49,494 nt of DNA from Alkalihalobacillus pseudalcaliphilus (GCA_001038565.1 LFJO01000003.1:325700-375193); one strand, 5' to 3'; shown: positions 26,389 through 35,188, counted from the stretch's first letter. Program-made: numbers and translations. Notes: generated by a model from the letters alone, not told the origin.

Positions 26389-26883
26389 ATGGCAAAGGAA
26401 CATTCATTCGATATTGTTTCTGAAGTTAATTTACAGGAAGTCGACAATGCCATTAACCAAGCAGTGAAAGAAATCAGTACTCGTTATGATTTTAAAGGCT
26501 CTAAAAGTTCTATTGAACGTTCTGGAGAAGAGCAAATTACCGTTATTTCTGATGATGATTATAAATTAAATAGTGTTCTCGATGTTTTGAAAACTAAATT
26601 TATTAAACGAGGATTGTCTCAAAAATCGATGGAACTTGGAAAAATTGAGCCAGCATCAGGAGGGCTTGTTAGGCAACCTATTCAATTAATCAATGGGCTA
26701 CCGACTGAAAAAGCAAAATTGGTTTCAAAGGTTATCCGTGATACAAAGTTAAAAGTGAAGGTGCAAATTCAAGGTGAACAAGTAAGAGTTACAGCTAAAA
26801 GTATTGATGATTTACAAGCTATTATTCAAACGATAAAAGAACAAGATTTTGATTTTGCTCTTCAGTTTGTAAATATGCGTTAA
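26389..26883 (+). CDS. yajQ: YajQ family nucleotide-binding protein
   Basis: A 164-residue cytoplasmic protein of two RNP-like domains. It has the family opening [30 protein letters not shown] at about residues 31-44 and [17 protein letters not shown] near the end. Family members bind nucleic acid or, in some Gram-negatives, cyclic di-GMP; which applies here is unknown. In B. subtilis the homologue (yitK) is elsewhere, so its place between rodZ and pgsA is a lineage difference. It has its own promoter candidate. Confidence 0.93.
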   Translation: MAKEHSFDIVSEVNLQEVDNAINQAVKEISTRYDFKGSKSSIERSGEEQITVISDDDYKLNSVLDVLKTKFIKRGLSQKSMELGKIEPASGGLVRQPIQLINGLPTEKAKLVSKVIRDTKLKVKVQIQGEQVRVTAKSIDDLQAIIQTIKEQDFDFALQFVNMR

Positions 26884-26906
26884 TTTAGAGAAAGAAGGTT
26901 TATGGA

Positions 26907-27485
26907 GTGAATTTACCAAATAAAATTACAGTATCGCGAATGATATTAATCCCTATATTTATGATATTTATGTTAGCTGATTTACCGATGGGAACGTTCG
27001 TGATTTTAGGTACTGAAATCCCAGTAGGGCATTTTATAGCAGCATGTATTTTTATCTTTGCTTCAGCTACGGACTGGTTAGATGGATATTATGCAAGAAA
27101 ATTAAATTTAGTGACTAACTTTGGGAAGTTTTTGGATCCATTAGCAGATAAGTTGTTAGTAACGGCTGCATTAATAGGACTAGTTCAATTAGATTTACTT
27201 GCCGGTTGGATGGCTATTGTTATCATAAGTAGAGAGTTTGCGGTAACGGGCATTCGATTAATTGCTGCTGGTGAAGGAGATGTCATCGCTGCGAGCCCTA
27301 TTGCGAAATGGAAAACAACTTTTCAAATCATTGGTATCTCCGCACTGATGCTATATAACATTCCTTTTGCTGCACTTTCCTTCCCATTTGCTGATATTAT
27401 GATGTGGATTGCTACGATCTTAACCATTGTTTCAGGTGTTGATTATTTTGTGAAAAATAAGCATGTTTTAGCTAATCAAGGCTAA
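26907..27485 (+). CDS. pgsA: CDP-diacylglycerol-glycerol-3-phosphate 3-phosphatidyltransferase
   Basis: Integral membrane enzyme that makes phosphatidylglycerol phosphate, the committed step to phosphatidylglycerol. It has 192 residues. The CDP-alcohol phosphotransferase motif D-x2-DG-x2-AR-x8-G-x3-D-x3-D is complete in DWLDGYYARKLNLVTNFGK followed by FLDPLADK (about residues 59-85). Several hydrophobic segments flank it. The start is GTG 26907 behind AAGAAGG. cinA follows 15 bases later. Confidence 0.96.
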   Translation: MNLPNKITVSRMILIPIFMIFMLADLPMGTFVILGTEIPVGHFIAACIFIFASATDWLDGYYARKLNLVTNFGKFLDPLADKLLVTAALIGLVQLDLLAGWMAIVIISREFAVTGIRLIAAGEGDVIAASPIAKWKTTFQIIGISALMLYNIPFAALSFPFADIMMWIATILTIVSGVDYFVKNKHVLANQG

Positions 27486-27500
27486 TTAAAGGGGAATAGT

Positions 27501-28763
27501 ATGAAGGCTGAAATTATCGCGGTCGGTTCTGAGTTATTACTTGGTCAAATTACCAATACAAATGCTCAGTTCATTTCCAAACAGCTAGCAGAACTCGGAA
27601 TTGATGTGTATTTTCAAACGGTTGTAGGGGATAACCAAACTAGATTATTAGAATGTCTCAACATAAGTCAAAAGCGTTCCGATCTGATTATCTTAACAGG
27701 TGGGCTTGGCCCAACGAAGGATGATTTAACGAAAGAAACGGTTGCTTCTATGTATCAAACAACTCTCGTTTCAGATGAAGTAGCTTTACAATCGATCGTT
27801 GCATTTTTTAAAAATAGAAATATCGAAATGACCGAAAATAACAAAAAACAAGCACTCGTGTTACGAGGGTCTACGGTATTGGCGAATCATTTTGGCATGG
27901 CACCCGGTATGTACTTCCAGCAAGGTTCGAAGGCTGTTGTTTTATTACCGGGACCACCGAAAGAGATGGAGCCCATGTTTATCAATGAACTTGTGCCATT
28001 ATTAGAGCAGCAATTACCACAACGCGAGAAAATCTCTTCAAGAGTATTACGCTTTTTTGGTATTGGAGAATCCATACTTGAAACCAAATTAGAGCGTTTG
28101 CTTGATGCTCAGTCAAACCCTACGATTGCACCTTTAGCAAGTGATGGAGAGGTCACATTGAGGCTTACTGTTAAAGAAGCAAACGATTTAAAAGCACAAG
28201 TTTTATTAGATGAAACCGAGCAGGCTATTATGGACATTGTAGGTGAGTTTTTTTATGGATATGATCAAATAACCATAATGGACGTGCTCTTTCGTCAGCT
28301 TAAGCAAGACAAATTAACAATAGCAGCAGCAGAAAGTTTAACAGGTGGTTTATTTTCATATGAAATGACGAATTTCTCTGGTGCCTCTAGCGTTTTTGTC
28401 GGTTCAACGGTTGCTTATTCATCAAAAGTAAAGGAAAAGCAACTAAACGTGTCGAAAGAAGTAATAGAACAATTTGGCGTTGTCAGCCCTGATTGTGCCA
28501 AACAAATGGCCGTGGCTGCCAAAGAGCTATATAACAGTGATATAGCAATTAGCTTTACTGGAGTGGCAGGACCAACGAAACAAGAAAATAAAGATGTAGG
28601 GACCGTTTACATAGGGATTGTTGGTAAAGAAGCTGAGCCCATGGCTTACCCAATAGTACTGCAAGGTTCTCGCCAAGCCATCCGTGTAAGAACAGTGAAG
28701 TATGGGTGCTATTATTTGCTGAAAGAAATGAAAAGGTGGAAGATTTTGAATGACAAACTTTAA
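27501..28763 (+). CDS. cinA: CinA family protein (competence/damage-inducible)
   Basis: A 420-residue two-domain protein. The N-terminal COG1058 domain has AEIIAVGSELLLGQITNTNA at residues 3-22 and ILTGGLGPTKDDLTKE. The C-terminal pyridine-nucleotide deamidase-type domain has AAESLTGG near residue 277 and a late GVAGPTKQENKDVGTVYIG stretch. Homologues hydrolyse ADP-ribose or nicotinamide mononucleotide. It forms one operon with pgsA. The last 14 bases overlap the helicase gene, and recA is no longer the immediate neighbour. Confidence 0.95.
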   Translation: MKAEIIAVGSELLLGQITNTNAQFISKQLAELGIDVYFQTVVGDNQTRLLECLNISQKRSDLIILTGGLGPTKDDLTKETVASMYQTTLVSDEVALQSIVAFFKNRNIEMTENNKKQALVLRGSTVLANHFGMAPGMYFQQGSKAVVLLPGPPKEMEPMFINELVPLLEQQLPQREKISSRVLRFFGIGESILETKLERLLDAQSNPTIAPLASDGEVTLRLTVKEANDLKAQVLLDETEQAIMDIVGEFFYGYDQITIMDVLFRQLKQDKLTIAAAESLTGGLFSYEMTNFSGASSVFVGSTVAYSSKVKEKQLNVSKEVIEQFGVVSPDCAKQMAVAAKELYNSDIAISFTGVAGPTKQENKDVGTVYIGIVGKEAEPMAYPIVLQGSRQAIRVRTVKYGCYYLLKEMKRWKILNDKL

Positions 28764-30354
28764 TGATTTTGATATATCTGATTCAATTAGAAAAGCAATT
28801 AAAGACATGGGCTTTGAAGAGCCATCTCCGATTCAATTAAAAGCAATTCCCGTTATTTTAGAGGGTGGGGATGTCATTGGCCAAGCTCAAACAGGAACAG
28901 GTAAGACAGCGGCATTTGGAATTCCTGTCGTTGATAAAGTTACCCATGAGAAAGTAGTTCAAGCACTAATTTTAACTCCTACACGCGAACTAGCCATCCA
29001 GGTTTCTGGAGAGCTCCAAAAGTTGTCCGTCTATAACAAAATTAGAACGCTACCGATTTATGGGGGCCAGTCAATTGGTCATCAAATTAAGGCCTTAAAA
29101 CAAGGTGTCCAAGTTGTTATTGGTACACCGGGGAGAATTTTAGACCATCTTAAAAGAAAAACATTAGGATTAGATAGTGTGCATACGGTTGTTTTGGATG
29201 AAGCGGATGAAATGTTAGATATGGGTTTTATTGATGACATTGAGTTAATTTTAAAGCAAGTCCAAGAGAAAAGGCAGACATTATTATTTTCGGCAACGAT
29301 GCCACCAGCGATTAAAAAGCTGTCTCGAAAATATATGACGACACCAAAAATCGTTACAATTAATAAGGGTGAGGTAACGGCACCTTTAATTAACCAAATT
29401 TATTTTAAAGTTTTAGAAAGAAATAAAATTGACTCTTTATGTCGGATTATCGATAGTGAGGAGATTGAACTTGGCATCCTCTTTTGCCGGACAAAAAAAG
29501 GAGTGGCTGAGTTAACAGAAGCTCTACAAGCTCGTGGCTATTTAGCAGATGGCTTGCATGGTGACTTGACTCAATCCCAACGAGATGCGGTTATGAAAAA
29601 ATTCCGTGATTCATCGATTGAATTTTTGATCGCAACAGATGTTGCCGCACGTGGTATCGACGTTGAGAATGTCACACATGTCATCAACTATGATATTCCT
29701 CAAGATCCTGAAAGCTATGTACACAGAATTGGTCGAACAGGTCGTGCTGGACGTCAAGGATTAGCATTAACACTCGTTACACCAAGAGAAATGAAACATC
29801 TTCGGTCGATTGAACATGAAATTAAAATGAGTATCCCTTCACAGGATGTTCCAACTATCGAAGAAGTGGTTGAAAAGCAACGTGATTCATGGAAAAAGCG
29901 TGTAACCGATACGATTGAATCAAGAGGAAAGGAATTTGAATTATTTGCACCTCTTGTTGAAGATATTTTACAAGAACATGCACCACAAGATGTTGTTTCT
30001 GCCTTATTAAAAATGAATTTTTCTTCGGAAACACCAAATGAAGAAGCTGGGTATAATTTTGGTGACACGGGTGGAGCAAAAGGAATGGTTCGTTTCTTTA
30101 TTAACGTTGGTCGCAATGTACAGCTTACACCGAAAATTGTCGCTGATGAAGTTTCAGAGCTCGTAGGTATTTCAAGCAAAGCAATCGGACGAATTGATAT
30201 TTTTGAAAACTTTACTTTTATGGAAGTACCTGAAGAGGTTGCACCTTTTGTTTATGAAGCCCTTCGATATTCCCGTATTAATGGAGCTCGAGTGAATCTT
30301 GAGCCAGCCAAACCTCGACCAAAAAGAGAAAAAAGAACACCCACTCGTTCTTAA
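28750..30354 (+). CDS. DEAD-box RNA helicase with DbpA-like C-terminal domain
   Basis: A 534-residue ATP-dependent RNA helicase. The Q-motif region (GFEEPSPIQ) is at 21-29, motif I AQTGTGKT at 46-53, PTRELA, TPGR, DEAD at about 150-153, SAT and HRIGRTGR. After the core, a basic/acidic linker leads to a DbpA/CsdA-type RNA-binding fold at about 444-518 (MVRFFINVGRNVQLTPKIV) and a basic tail. This architecture suits DeaD/CshA- or DbpA-type helicases in ribosome assembly, cold adaptation or mRNA turnover. It starts at ATG 28750 inside cinA, behind AAGGTGG. In B. subtilis no helicase lies between cinA and recA. The tail may guide a more precise name. Confidence 0.93.
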   Translation: MTNFNDFDISDSIRKAIKDMGFEEPSPIQLKAIPVILEGGDVIGQAQTGTGKTAAFGIPVVDKVTHEKVVQALILTPTRELAIQVSGELQKLSVYNKIRTLPIYGGQSIGHQIKALKQGVQVVIGTPGRILDHLKRKTLGLDSVHTVVLDEADEMLDMGFIDDIELILKQVQEKRQTLLFSATMPPAIKKLSRKYMTTPKIVTINKGEVTAPLINQIYFKVLERNKIDSLCRIIDSEEIELGILFCRTKKGVAELTEALQARGYLADGLHGDLTQSQRDAVMKKFRDSSIEFLIATDVAARGIDVENVTHVINYDIPQDPESYVHRIGRTGRAGRQGLALTLVTPREMKHLRSIEHEIKMSIPSQDVPTIEEVVEKQRDSWKKRVTDTIESRGKEFELFAPLVEDILQEHAPQDVVSALLKMNFSSETPNEEAGYNFGDTGGAKGMVRFFINVGRNVQLTPKIVADEVSELVGISSKAIGRIDIFENFTFMEVPEEVAPFVYEALRYSRINGARVNLEPAKPRPKREKRTPTRS

Positions 30355-30359
30355 TTAAT

Positions 30360-30400
30360 GAGGTGGATCGATCAAGCATCCACCTCTTCTCTCCTTTTTC
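30360..30400 (+). terminator. probable terminator after the helicase gene
   Basis: GAGGTGGAT pairs perfectly with ATCCACCTC across nine bases; a pyrimidine-rich run ending in five T follows. Confidence 0.65.
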
Positions 30401-30408
30401 ACAAATAC

Positions 30409-30422
30409 CGAATAAATGTTCG
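30409..30422 (+). promoter_or_regulatory. LexA (DinR) operator of recA
   Basis: CGAATAAATGTTCG matches the Bacillus SOS box CGAACnnnnGTTCG at all but one position. It lies 9 bases upstream of the recA -35 element. Confidence 0.75.
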
Positions 30423-30431
30423 TAAAAACAG

Positions 30432-30460
30432 TTGGCAAATTCGATAAAAAGAGTTAAAAT
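30432..30460 (+). promoter_or_regulatory. sigma-A promoter of recA
   Basis: TTGGCA (30432-30437), 17 bases, TAAAAT (30455-30460). The predicted start near 30467 gives a leader of about 119 bases. Confidence 0.75.
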
Positions 30461-30585
30461 AGAAAATAGGAAACATAGATTCGCCTTTTAAAGAAACGAA
30501 GTAATGAGTAGTTTATCATTTCGGGTGAGATAACCTTATTTATTAATGAATTAATGAATATTTTAAAATAGAGGAGAGATTGTAC

Positions 30586-31635
30586 ATGAGTGAACGTAAA
30601 GCGGCTCTTGATATGGCATTGCGCCAAATCGAAAAACAGTTTGGAAAAGGTTCCATTATGAAATTAGGGGAGCAGGCTGAGCAACGTGTTTCTACCGTTT
30701 CCAGTGGAGCTCTTGCCCTTGATATCGCTCTAGGAGTAGGCGGCTATCCACGTGGAAGAATTATTGAAGTTTATGGTCCGGAGTCATCTGGTAAAACAAC
30801 GGTTGCCCTTCATGCGATTGCTGAAGTACAACGTAACGGTGGACAAGCGGCGTTTATTGATGCTGAGCACGCTTTAGATCCTGTTTATGCACAAAAGCTT
30901 GGCGTTAATATTGACGAATTACTTTTATCCCAACCGGATACAGGTGAGCAGGCACTTGAAATTGCTGAAGCCTTAGTACGTAGTGGTGCAGTTGATATTA
31001 TCGTTGTAGACTCAGTGGCAGCACTTGTACCCAAAGCTGAGATTGAAGGAGAAATGGGCGATAGCCATGTTGGATTACAAGCACGATTAATGTCCCAAGC
31101 GTTACGTAAGTTGTCAGGAGCTGTGAATAAATCCAAAACGATTGCGATATTTATTAACCAAATTCGTGAGAAGATCGGGGTGATGTTCGGTAACCCTGAG
31201 ACAACGCCAGGTGGCCGTGCCCTGAAGTTCTATTCTTCTGTTCGTTTAGAAGTACGTCGTGCTGAAACCTTAAAGCAAGGCAATGACATGGTCGGAAACA
31301 AAACTAAAATTAAAGTTGTAAAGAATAAAGTGGCACCTCCTTTTAAACAAGCTGAAGTTGATATTATGTACGGAGAAGGAATTTCTCGTGAGGGATCGAT
31401 TTTAGATATCGCGGCTGATTTAGACATTGTTCAAAAAAGCGGGGCGTGGTATTCCTATAATAATGAGCGTTTAGGACAAGGGCGTGAAAATGCTAAGATC
31501 TTCTTTAAAGAAAACCCTAGCATTACAGAAGAAGTAGAAAAGAAGATTCGTGATCATCATGGTTTAAATGGAGAAATCTTAGTTGATGCTCCTTCTGAAG
31601 ATGAATTGGATGAGTTACCATTAGATTTAAAATAA
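30586..31635 (+). CDS. recA: recombinase RecA
   Basis: DNA-dependent ATPase for strand exchange and co-protease for LexA self-cleavage. It has 349 residues, the family length. Walker [10 protein letters not shown] is at 64-72, [19 protein letters not shown] in the core, [20 protein letters not shown] as loop 2 region (20 residues) and an acidic C-terminus ([10 protein letters not shown]). ATG 30586 follows GAGGAG by nine bases; the in-frame TTG at 30580 is too close. It is controlled by the LexA box and promoter upstream. Confidence 0.98.
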   Translation: MSERKAALDMALRQIEKQFGKGSIMKLGEQAEQRVSTVSSGALALDIALGVGGYPRGRIIEVYGPESSGKTTVALHAIAEVQRNGGQAAFIDAEHALDPVYAQKLGVNIDELLLSQPDTGEQALEIAEALVRSGAVDIIVVDSVAALVPKAEIEGEMGDSHVGLQARLMSQALRKLSGAVNKSKTIAIFINQIREKIGVMFGNPETTPGGRALKFYSSVRLEVRRAETLKQGNDMVGNKTKIKVVKNKVAPPFKQAEVDIMYGEGISREGSILDIAADLDIVQKSGAWYSYNNERLGQGRENAKIFFKENPSITEEVEKKIRDHHGLNGEILVDAPSEDELDELPLDLK

Positions 31636-31663
31636 TAAGTGATATAGATAGATAAATGATATT

Positions 31664-31702
31664 GTCGGCAAAGCATAAAAGGTGTTTTTGCCGACTATTT
31701 CT
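31664..31702 (+). terminator. probable terminator of recA
   Basis: GTCGGCAAA (31664-31672) pairs perfectly with TTTGCCGAC (31687-31695); a T-rich tract follows. The long loop and broken T-run make it moderate. Confidence 0.6.
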
Positions 31703-31721
31703 ATTTATCTGCGTGTATCGG

Positions 31722-31751
31722 TGGATGCTTATTAGCGGAATGTTCTATAAT
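31722..31751 (+). promoter_or_regulatory. candidate promoter of the Mre11/Rad50-like module
   Basis: Perfect -10 TATAAT (31746-31751) with a poor -35 TGGATG 18 bases upstream. Transcription would start near 31758, 61 bases before the first gene. No LexA box was seen here. Confidence 0.45.
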
Positions 31752-31818
31752 AGATCAGTAGATGACAAGCTAAAAAGATTTCGTGGTATAAAGTGTTATG
31801 TACGAACAGGAGGAAACA

Positions 31819-32808
31819 ATGAAGTTTTTATATTTTACGGATACTCATATTCGTGGTACCTCTCCGAAAAACCGTCTCGATGATTTTGCCGAGACGTTAA
31901 AATTAAAAATCCAAGAAGTAATTGAAATAGCCAATCAAGAAAATGTTGATTTTATTATCCACGGTGGTGATGTCTTTGATAGACCCGATTTATCACCCAA
32001 TGTAGTCGGCCAGTTTGCGAAGATTTTTCGTATGGCACATATGCCGATTTATGCAATATCAGGCAATCACGATACGTTTGGCCATAATCCTAACACATTA
32101 TCACGAACGATGTTAGGATTATTAGATTCATTCGGTCTTATGACTATCATTCATCCACATAAGCCTATTTTAATCGAAAAAGACGGGTTGACGATTCAAT
32201 TATCTGGACAACCCTATCACTATGATTTAGATCAACGGGACCCTAAATTGGATTATTACCCAATCAATGAACATGATGCTGACTATATGATTCATTTAGT
32301 TCATAGTATGCTTGTTGAAAAAGCCTTACCAGAAGGAATCCCTCATACATTGATTGACCATATATGGGGGACGACTGCTGATATATTGTTCACTGGACAT
32401 TATCATGGCGGCTTTGGTATTAAGGAACGCGAAGGGACGTATATTTGTAATCCTGGTGCGATCGCTCGAGTAAATAATCATTGGTCAGAGTTAAGCCGAA
32501 TGCCAAAGATTATAGTAGGAGAACTAACGAAAGAGCGAATAGATTTGAAAGAACAAGTGTTAAAAACAGCACAGTCAGGCGAGCGTGTTTTAGATCGGAG
32601 CTTTTTGGAAAAAGCCGTACATCAAGAAGAGAAGTTGCATGAGTTCATTCAGCAGGTGAAAGAGCAAACCGAGTTTCAAAGTTTACAAATGTCTGAGATT
32701 ATTCAAGAGTTAGCGACGATGTCAGATGTTGATGAAACGGTTAAACAAGAGGCTTTGAGAAGAATTACGGCCGTTGAAGAAGCTTGGAAGGGGGAGGAAT
32801 ATGAATAA
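31819..32808 (+). CDS. Mre11/SbcD-like metallophosphoesterase
   Basis: A 329-residue calcineurin-like phosphoesterase with the Mre11 nuclease motif order. D8-x-H10 (FTDTHIRG), GGDVFDRPD at 49-57, GNHD at 82-85, a histidine in LVHSML near 158 and GHYHGG near 193 supply the two-metal site. The C-terminal third is helical and charged, where Mre11 proteins bind Rad50. ATG 31819 lies six bases after AGGAGG. It overlaps the next gene by eight bases. Next to a Rad50-like ATPase it is most likely the nuclease subunit of an SbcCD/Mre11-Rad50-type complex. It is shorter than standard SbcD (about 390) and nearer the size of phage gp47-like proteins. Confidence 0.88.
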   Translation: MKFLYFTDTHIRGTSPKNRLDDFAETLKLKIQEVIEIANQENVDFIIHGGDVFDRPDLSPNVVGQFAKIFRMAHMPIYAISGNHDTFGHNPNTLSRTMLGLLDSFGLMTIIHPHKPILIEKDGLTIQLSGQPYHYDLDQRDPKLDYYPINEHDADYMIHLVHSMLVEKALPEGIPHTLIDHIWGTTADILFTGHYHGGFGIKEREGTYICNPGAIARVNNHWSELSRMPKIIVGELTKERIDLKEQVLKTAQSGERVLDRSFLEKAVHQEEKLHEFIQQVKEQTEFQSLQMSEIIQELATMSDVDETVKQEALRRITAVEEAWKGEEYE

Positions 32809-34225
32809 TCTTGTCTCGATTAGGTTAGAAAACTTCCAATCCCATCTTGATACGTGGGTTGATTTTGATGTAGGCTTAAATGTGATCGTCGGTCAGTCCG
32901 ATAGTGGAAAGACCGCGATTATTCGAGCGATTCAATGGGCCCTATACAACTTGCCAAGAGGAACAGATTTTATTCGGGTAGGAGCCAATTTTGTACGAGT
33001 AACCTTACAATTTGAAGGTGGAATTACGATAATTCGTGAGCGAACTAGCTCCAAAAATCGGTATATGATTCAGAAGCCGAATGAGGAAGAATTGATTTTA
33101 GAAGGGTTTGGTACACAAGTTCCTAAAGAGGTCTTAGAGGCTCATGGCATGTATCCATTACGTGTAGATCGGGATAATGAGTTATATTTACATGTCGCCA
33201 AGCAATTAGACGGTCCCTTCTTGTTAGAACAAGCTGGGTCGGTACGAGCCAAAACGATTGGTCGGATAAGTGGTGCTCACTATTTAGATATGGCAATTCG
33301 AGATACTTCTAAAGATGTGGCTTCATTACAGCAACGTAAAAAACAAGGTCAGGAAACGGTTGACCAATTGGTGACTCAGCTTAAACCATACGAAGAGTTA
33401 GAAAAGTCTAAGCGACAGTTAGAGAAATCAGAGTTACTTTTGGAACAAATTGAGCAAAAACGAAAAAAACTTGATAAATGGAAGGAATTAATTGTTCTTT
33501 ATCAAAGGCAGCAGGCTGAGAAGTTAGTCATGCAGCGAACATTACAAACTGTAGAAGATGTTCATTTGTGGGAAGTGAATAATCAAAAATTAGCACAAAT
33601 GCTTGTAAAATTAAAAGAGCTGCAGCGTAAACGGAGCTATGTCGAAGAAACGAGAAAGAATCGCTTAATTTGTGAACAGTGGATTCATAAAACAAAGGAC
33701 ATAGATCAAATACAAACACTATACGATCGAGTCTTCGATTCAAATCATAAACGCTTGAACTTATTCAAATTAGGTCGTCAATATCAACTTTTTATAAATC
33801 AAAGTAAAGAATCAAAAGAGCAGCTTCGGTTATCTGACTTTATTAAAGAAGAGCCGATTGAACAAATCGATCGAATTGCTAGACTTGTTGATAAGAGTAA
33901 GAAATTAAAGCAATTACAAGTTATAGTCGCCAGACATTCTGCAGAGAAGAAAAAGGCCAAGAGAGAACATGAAAATTATCGTGATTTAACGGATGTTCAG
34001 CAAAGAATAGAACAAATCAGTCAACTAACCCAACGTTTTATCGTATTAAATGGCTTTGTTACAAGGCATAAAGAATTAGATGAACGTTTGCATAATGGTA
34101 AACAATTTATTGAAAGTAAGCTTAATGAATTACAGACATTAGAGCTTGAATATGAGCAAGAGTTATTACAAAGAGGCACATGCCCGGTCTGTGGTCAAGA
34201 AGTGAAGGAATTGATTGAAAAGTAA
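32801..34225 (+). CDS. N-terminal half of a split Rad50/SbcC-like ATPase, with zinc hook
   Basis: A 474-residue protein. The N-terminal ATPase lobe has LENFQSHLDTWVDFDVGLNV, then Walker A GQSDSGKTA at residues 31-39. A long charged helical region (about 185-455) should form a coiled coil. It ends with a CxxC zinc hook, C461-P-V-C464, ten residues before the stop. There is no ABC signature, Walker B or H-loop; those are on the protein encoded at 34491. The gene is therefore half of a Rad50, cut just after the hook. It is intact, not truncated by damage: its stop is followed by a good binding site for the next gene. Start ATG 32801 behind GGGGGAGG, overlapping the nuclease gene. Confidence 0.88.
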   Translation: MNNLVSIRLENFQSHLDTWVDFDVGLNVIVGQSDSGKTAIIRAIQWALYNLPRGTDFIRVGANFVRVTLQFEGGITIIRERTSSKNRYMIQKPNEEELILEGFGTQVPKEVLEAHGMYPLRVDRDNELYLHVAKQLDGPFLLEQAGSVRAKTIGRISGAHYLDMAIRDTSKDVASLQQRKKQGQETVDQLVTQLKPYEELEKSKRQLEKSELLLEQIEQKRKKLDKWKELIVLYQRQQAEKLVMQRTLQTVEDVHLWEVNNQKLAQMLVKLKELQRKRSYVEETRKNRLICEQWIHKTKDIDQIQTLYDRVFDSNHKRLNLFKLGRQYQLFINQSKESKEQLRLSDFIKEEPIEQIDRIARLVDKSKKLKQLQVIVARHSAEKKKAKREHENYRDLTDVQQRIEQISQLTQRFIVLNGFVTRHKELDERLHNGKQFIESKLNELQTLELEYEQELLQRGTCPVCGQEVKELIEK

Positions 34226-34240
34226 GGAGAGATGATTGGA

Positions 34241-34498
34241 ATGAATCACGAACATATAGAACAAGATTTAACGAAAATGAAACGTACGATTGAACAAGCT
34301 AAGGATATGCGTTATCGAGCAGAGGCTAAGCTTGAAGAATTGGAAAACCAAGAAAAACGATTACTTGCCGAGCTTGATGAGTTAGGTGTTAAGCCAGAGA
34401 ATTTAGATCATGAAATCGAAAGCCTTGAAAAGGAAATTGAGCAAGCCTTAGAGGAGGCATGGTCATTAATACCAAAGGAACTCATGAAGAATGACTAG
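34241..34498 (+). CDS. small coiled-coil protein of the split Rad50 module
   Basis: An 85-residue, highly charged protein almost wholly predicted as coiled coil by its Glu/Lys/Leu pattern (QDLTKMKRTIEQAKDM, KLEELENQEKRLLAEL). It has no cysteine and no catalytic motif. ATG 34241 is preferred over ATG 34232, which is only two bases from AAGGAG. It lies between the two ATPase halves and overlaps the second by eight bases. It could supply part of the descending coiled-coil arm or act as a separate regulatory subunit; this is inference. Confidence 0.75.
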   Translation: MNHEHIEQDLTKMKRTIEQAKDMRYRAEAKLEELENQEKRLLAELDELGVKPENLDHEIESLEKEIEQALEEAWSLIPKELMKND

Positions 34499-35156
34499 TT
34501 ACTCAAAAGAAATTGCGGAGTTGAAAAAGCAAATCCAAGAAAAAAATCATGAATGGATACGACACGACGCAAGAAAAAAGTTGTTATTAGAGCAACTAGA
34601 GAAAAAGGAACAAGAACTAAATCAGTACGAAGAAACGATTGATATTTATGAGAAAGCAAGGGTTCTGTTACAGCAATCAGCTGAATATGCAAGAGAGCAA
34701 GCTAAGCAGCAGATGGAAAATCTAGTGACAAACGCCCTGCAGTATGTTTTTGGTCCACTTTTTTCTTTTGTGATTGAAATAGAAGAGCATGGCAGTCGTG
34801 CTGTCGCTGAATTTTATGTGGTAACGGATTATGAAGGTGTTCAAGTAAAAACAAAACCACAGGATTCAAGAGGTGGAGGGGTCGTGGATATCGTAACACT
34901 GGCTTTGCGTGTCGCCTTAATCGAAACGATTCAGCCAAAACTACGCGGTGCCTTGTTATTAGATGAACCTGGAAAGCATGTTTCGGGCGAGTATGTGCAT
35001 TATTTATATGATTTTCTTAAATCGCTCAGTATGATGTTTGAACGCCAAGTAATTATGATTACGCACAATCACCATCTTGCTGAATCAGGTGATAAGGCCT
35101 ATCAGGTTACCATACGAGATGGTGTGAGTGAGGTGCTAGTTCTTGACAACTCTTGA
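34491..35156 (+). CDS. C-terminal half of a split Rad50/SbcC-like ATPase
   Basis: A 221-residue protein. Residues 1-85 form a coiled-coil arm. The C-terminal ATPase lobe then has an ABC-like signature region DSRGGGVVDIVTLALRVAL (125-143), Walker B ALLLDEP with D158 and E159, and an H-loop at THNHH (191-195). There is no Walker A, which is on the protein at 32801. Together the two complete one ATP-binding cassette. It overlaps the coiled-coil gene by eight bases, so the four genes appear to be one translationally coupled unit. The rny promoter overlaps its last codons. Confidence 0.87.
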   Translation: MTSYSKEIAELKKQIQEKNHEWIRHDARKKLLLEQLEKKEQELNQYEETIDIYEKARVLLQQSAEYAREQAKQQMENLVTNALQYVFGPLFSFVIEIEEHGSRAVAEFYVVTDYEGVQVKTKPQDSRGGGVVDIVTLALRVALIETIQPKLRGALLLDEPGKHVSGEYVHYLYDFLKSLSMMFERQVIMITHNHHLAESGDKAYQVTIRDGVSEVLVLDNS

Positions 35157-35181
35157 CAATCGTGTATACGAGCTTTACAAT
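35153..35181 (+). promoter_or_regulatory. sigma-A promoter of rny
   Basis: Perfect -35 TTGACA (35153-35158), 17 bases, TACAAT (35176-35181). A second TTGACA lies ten bases upstream (35143-35148). The -35 overlaps the end of the preceding gene. Confidence 0.78.
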
Positions 35182-35188
35182 TATATGG

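Noticed and set aside
31656-31883. 75-codon frame between recA and the nuclease gene
   Set aside because: It spans the recA terminator hairpin and the next promoter and overlaps the nuclease gene in another frame.
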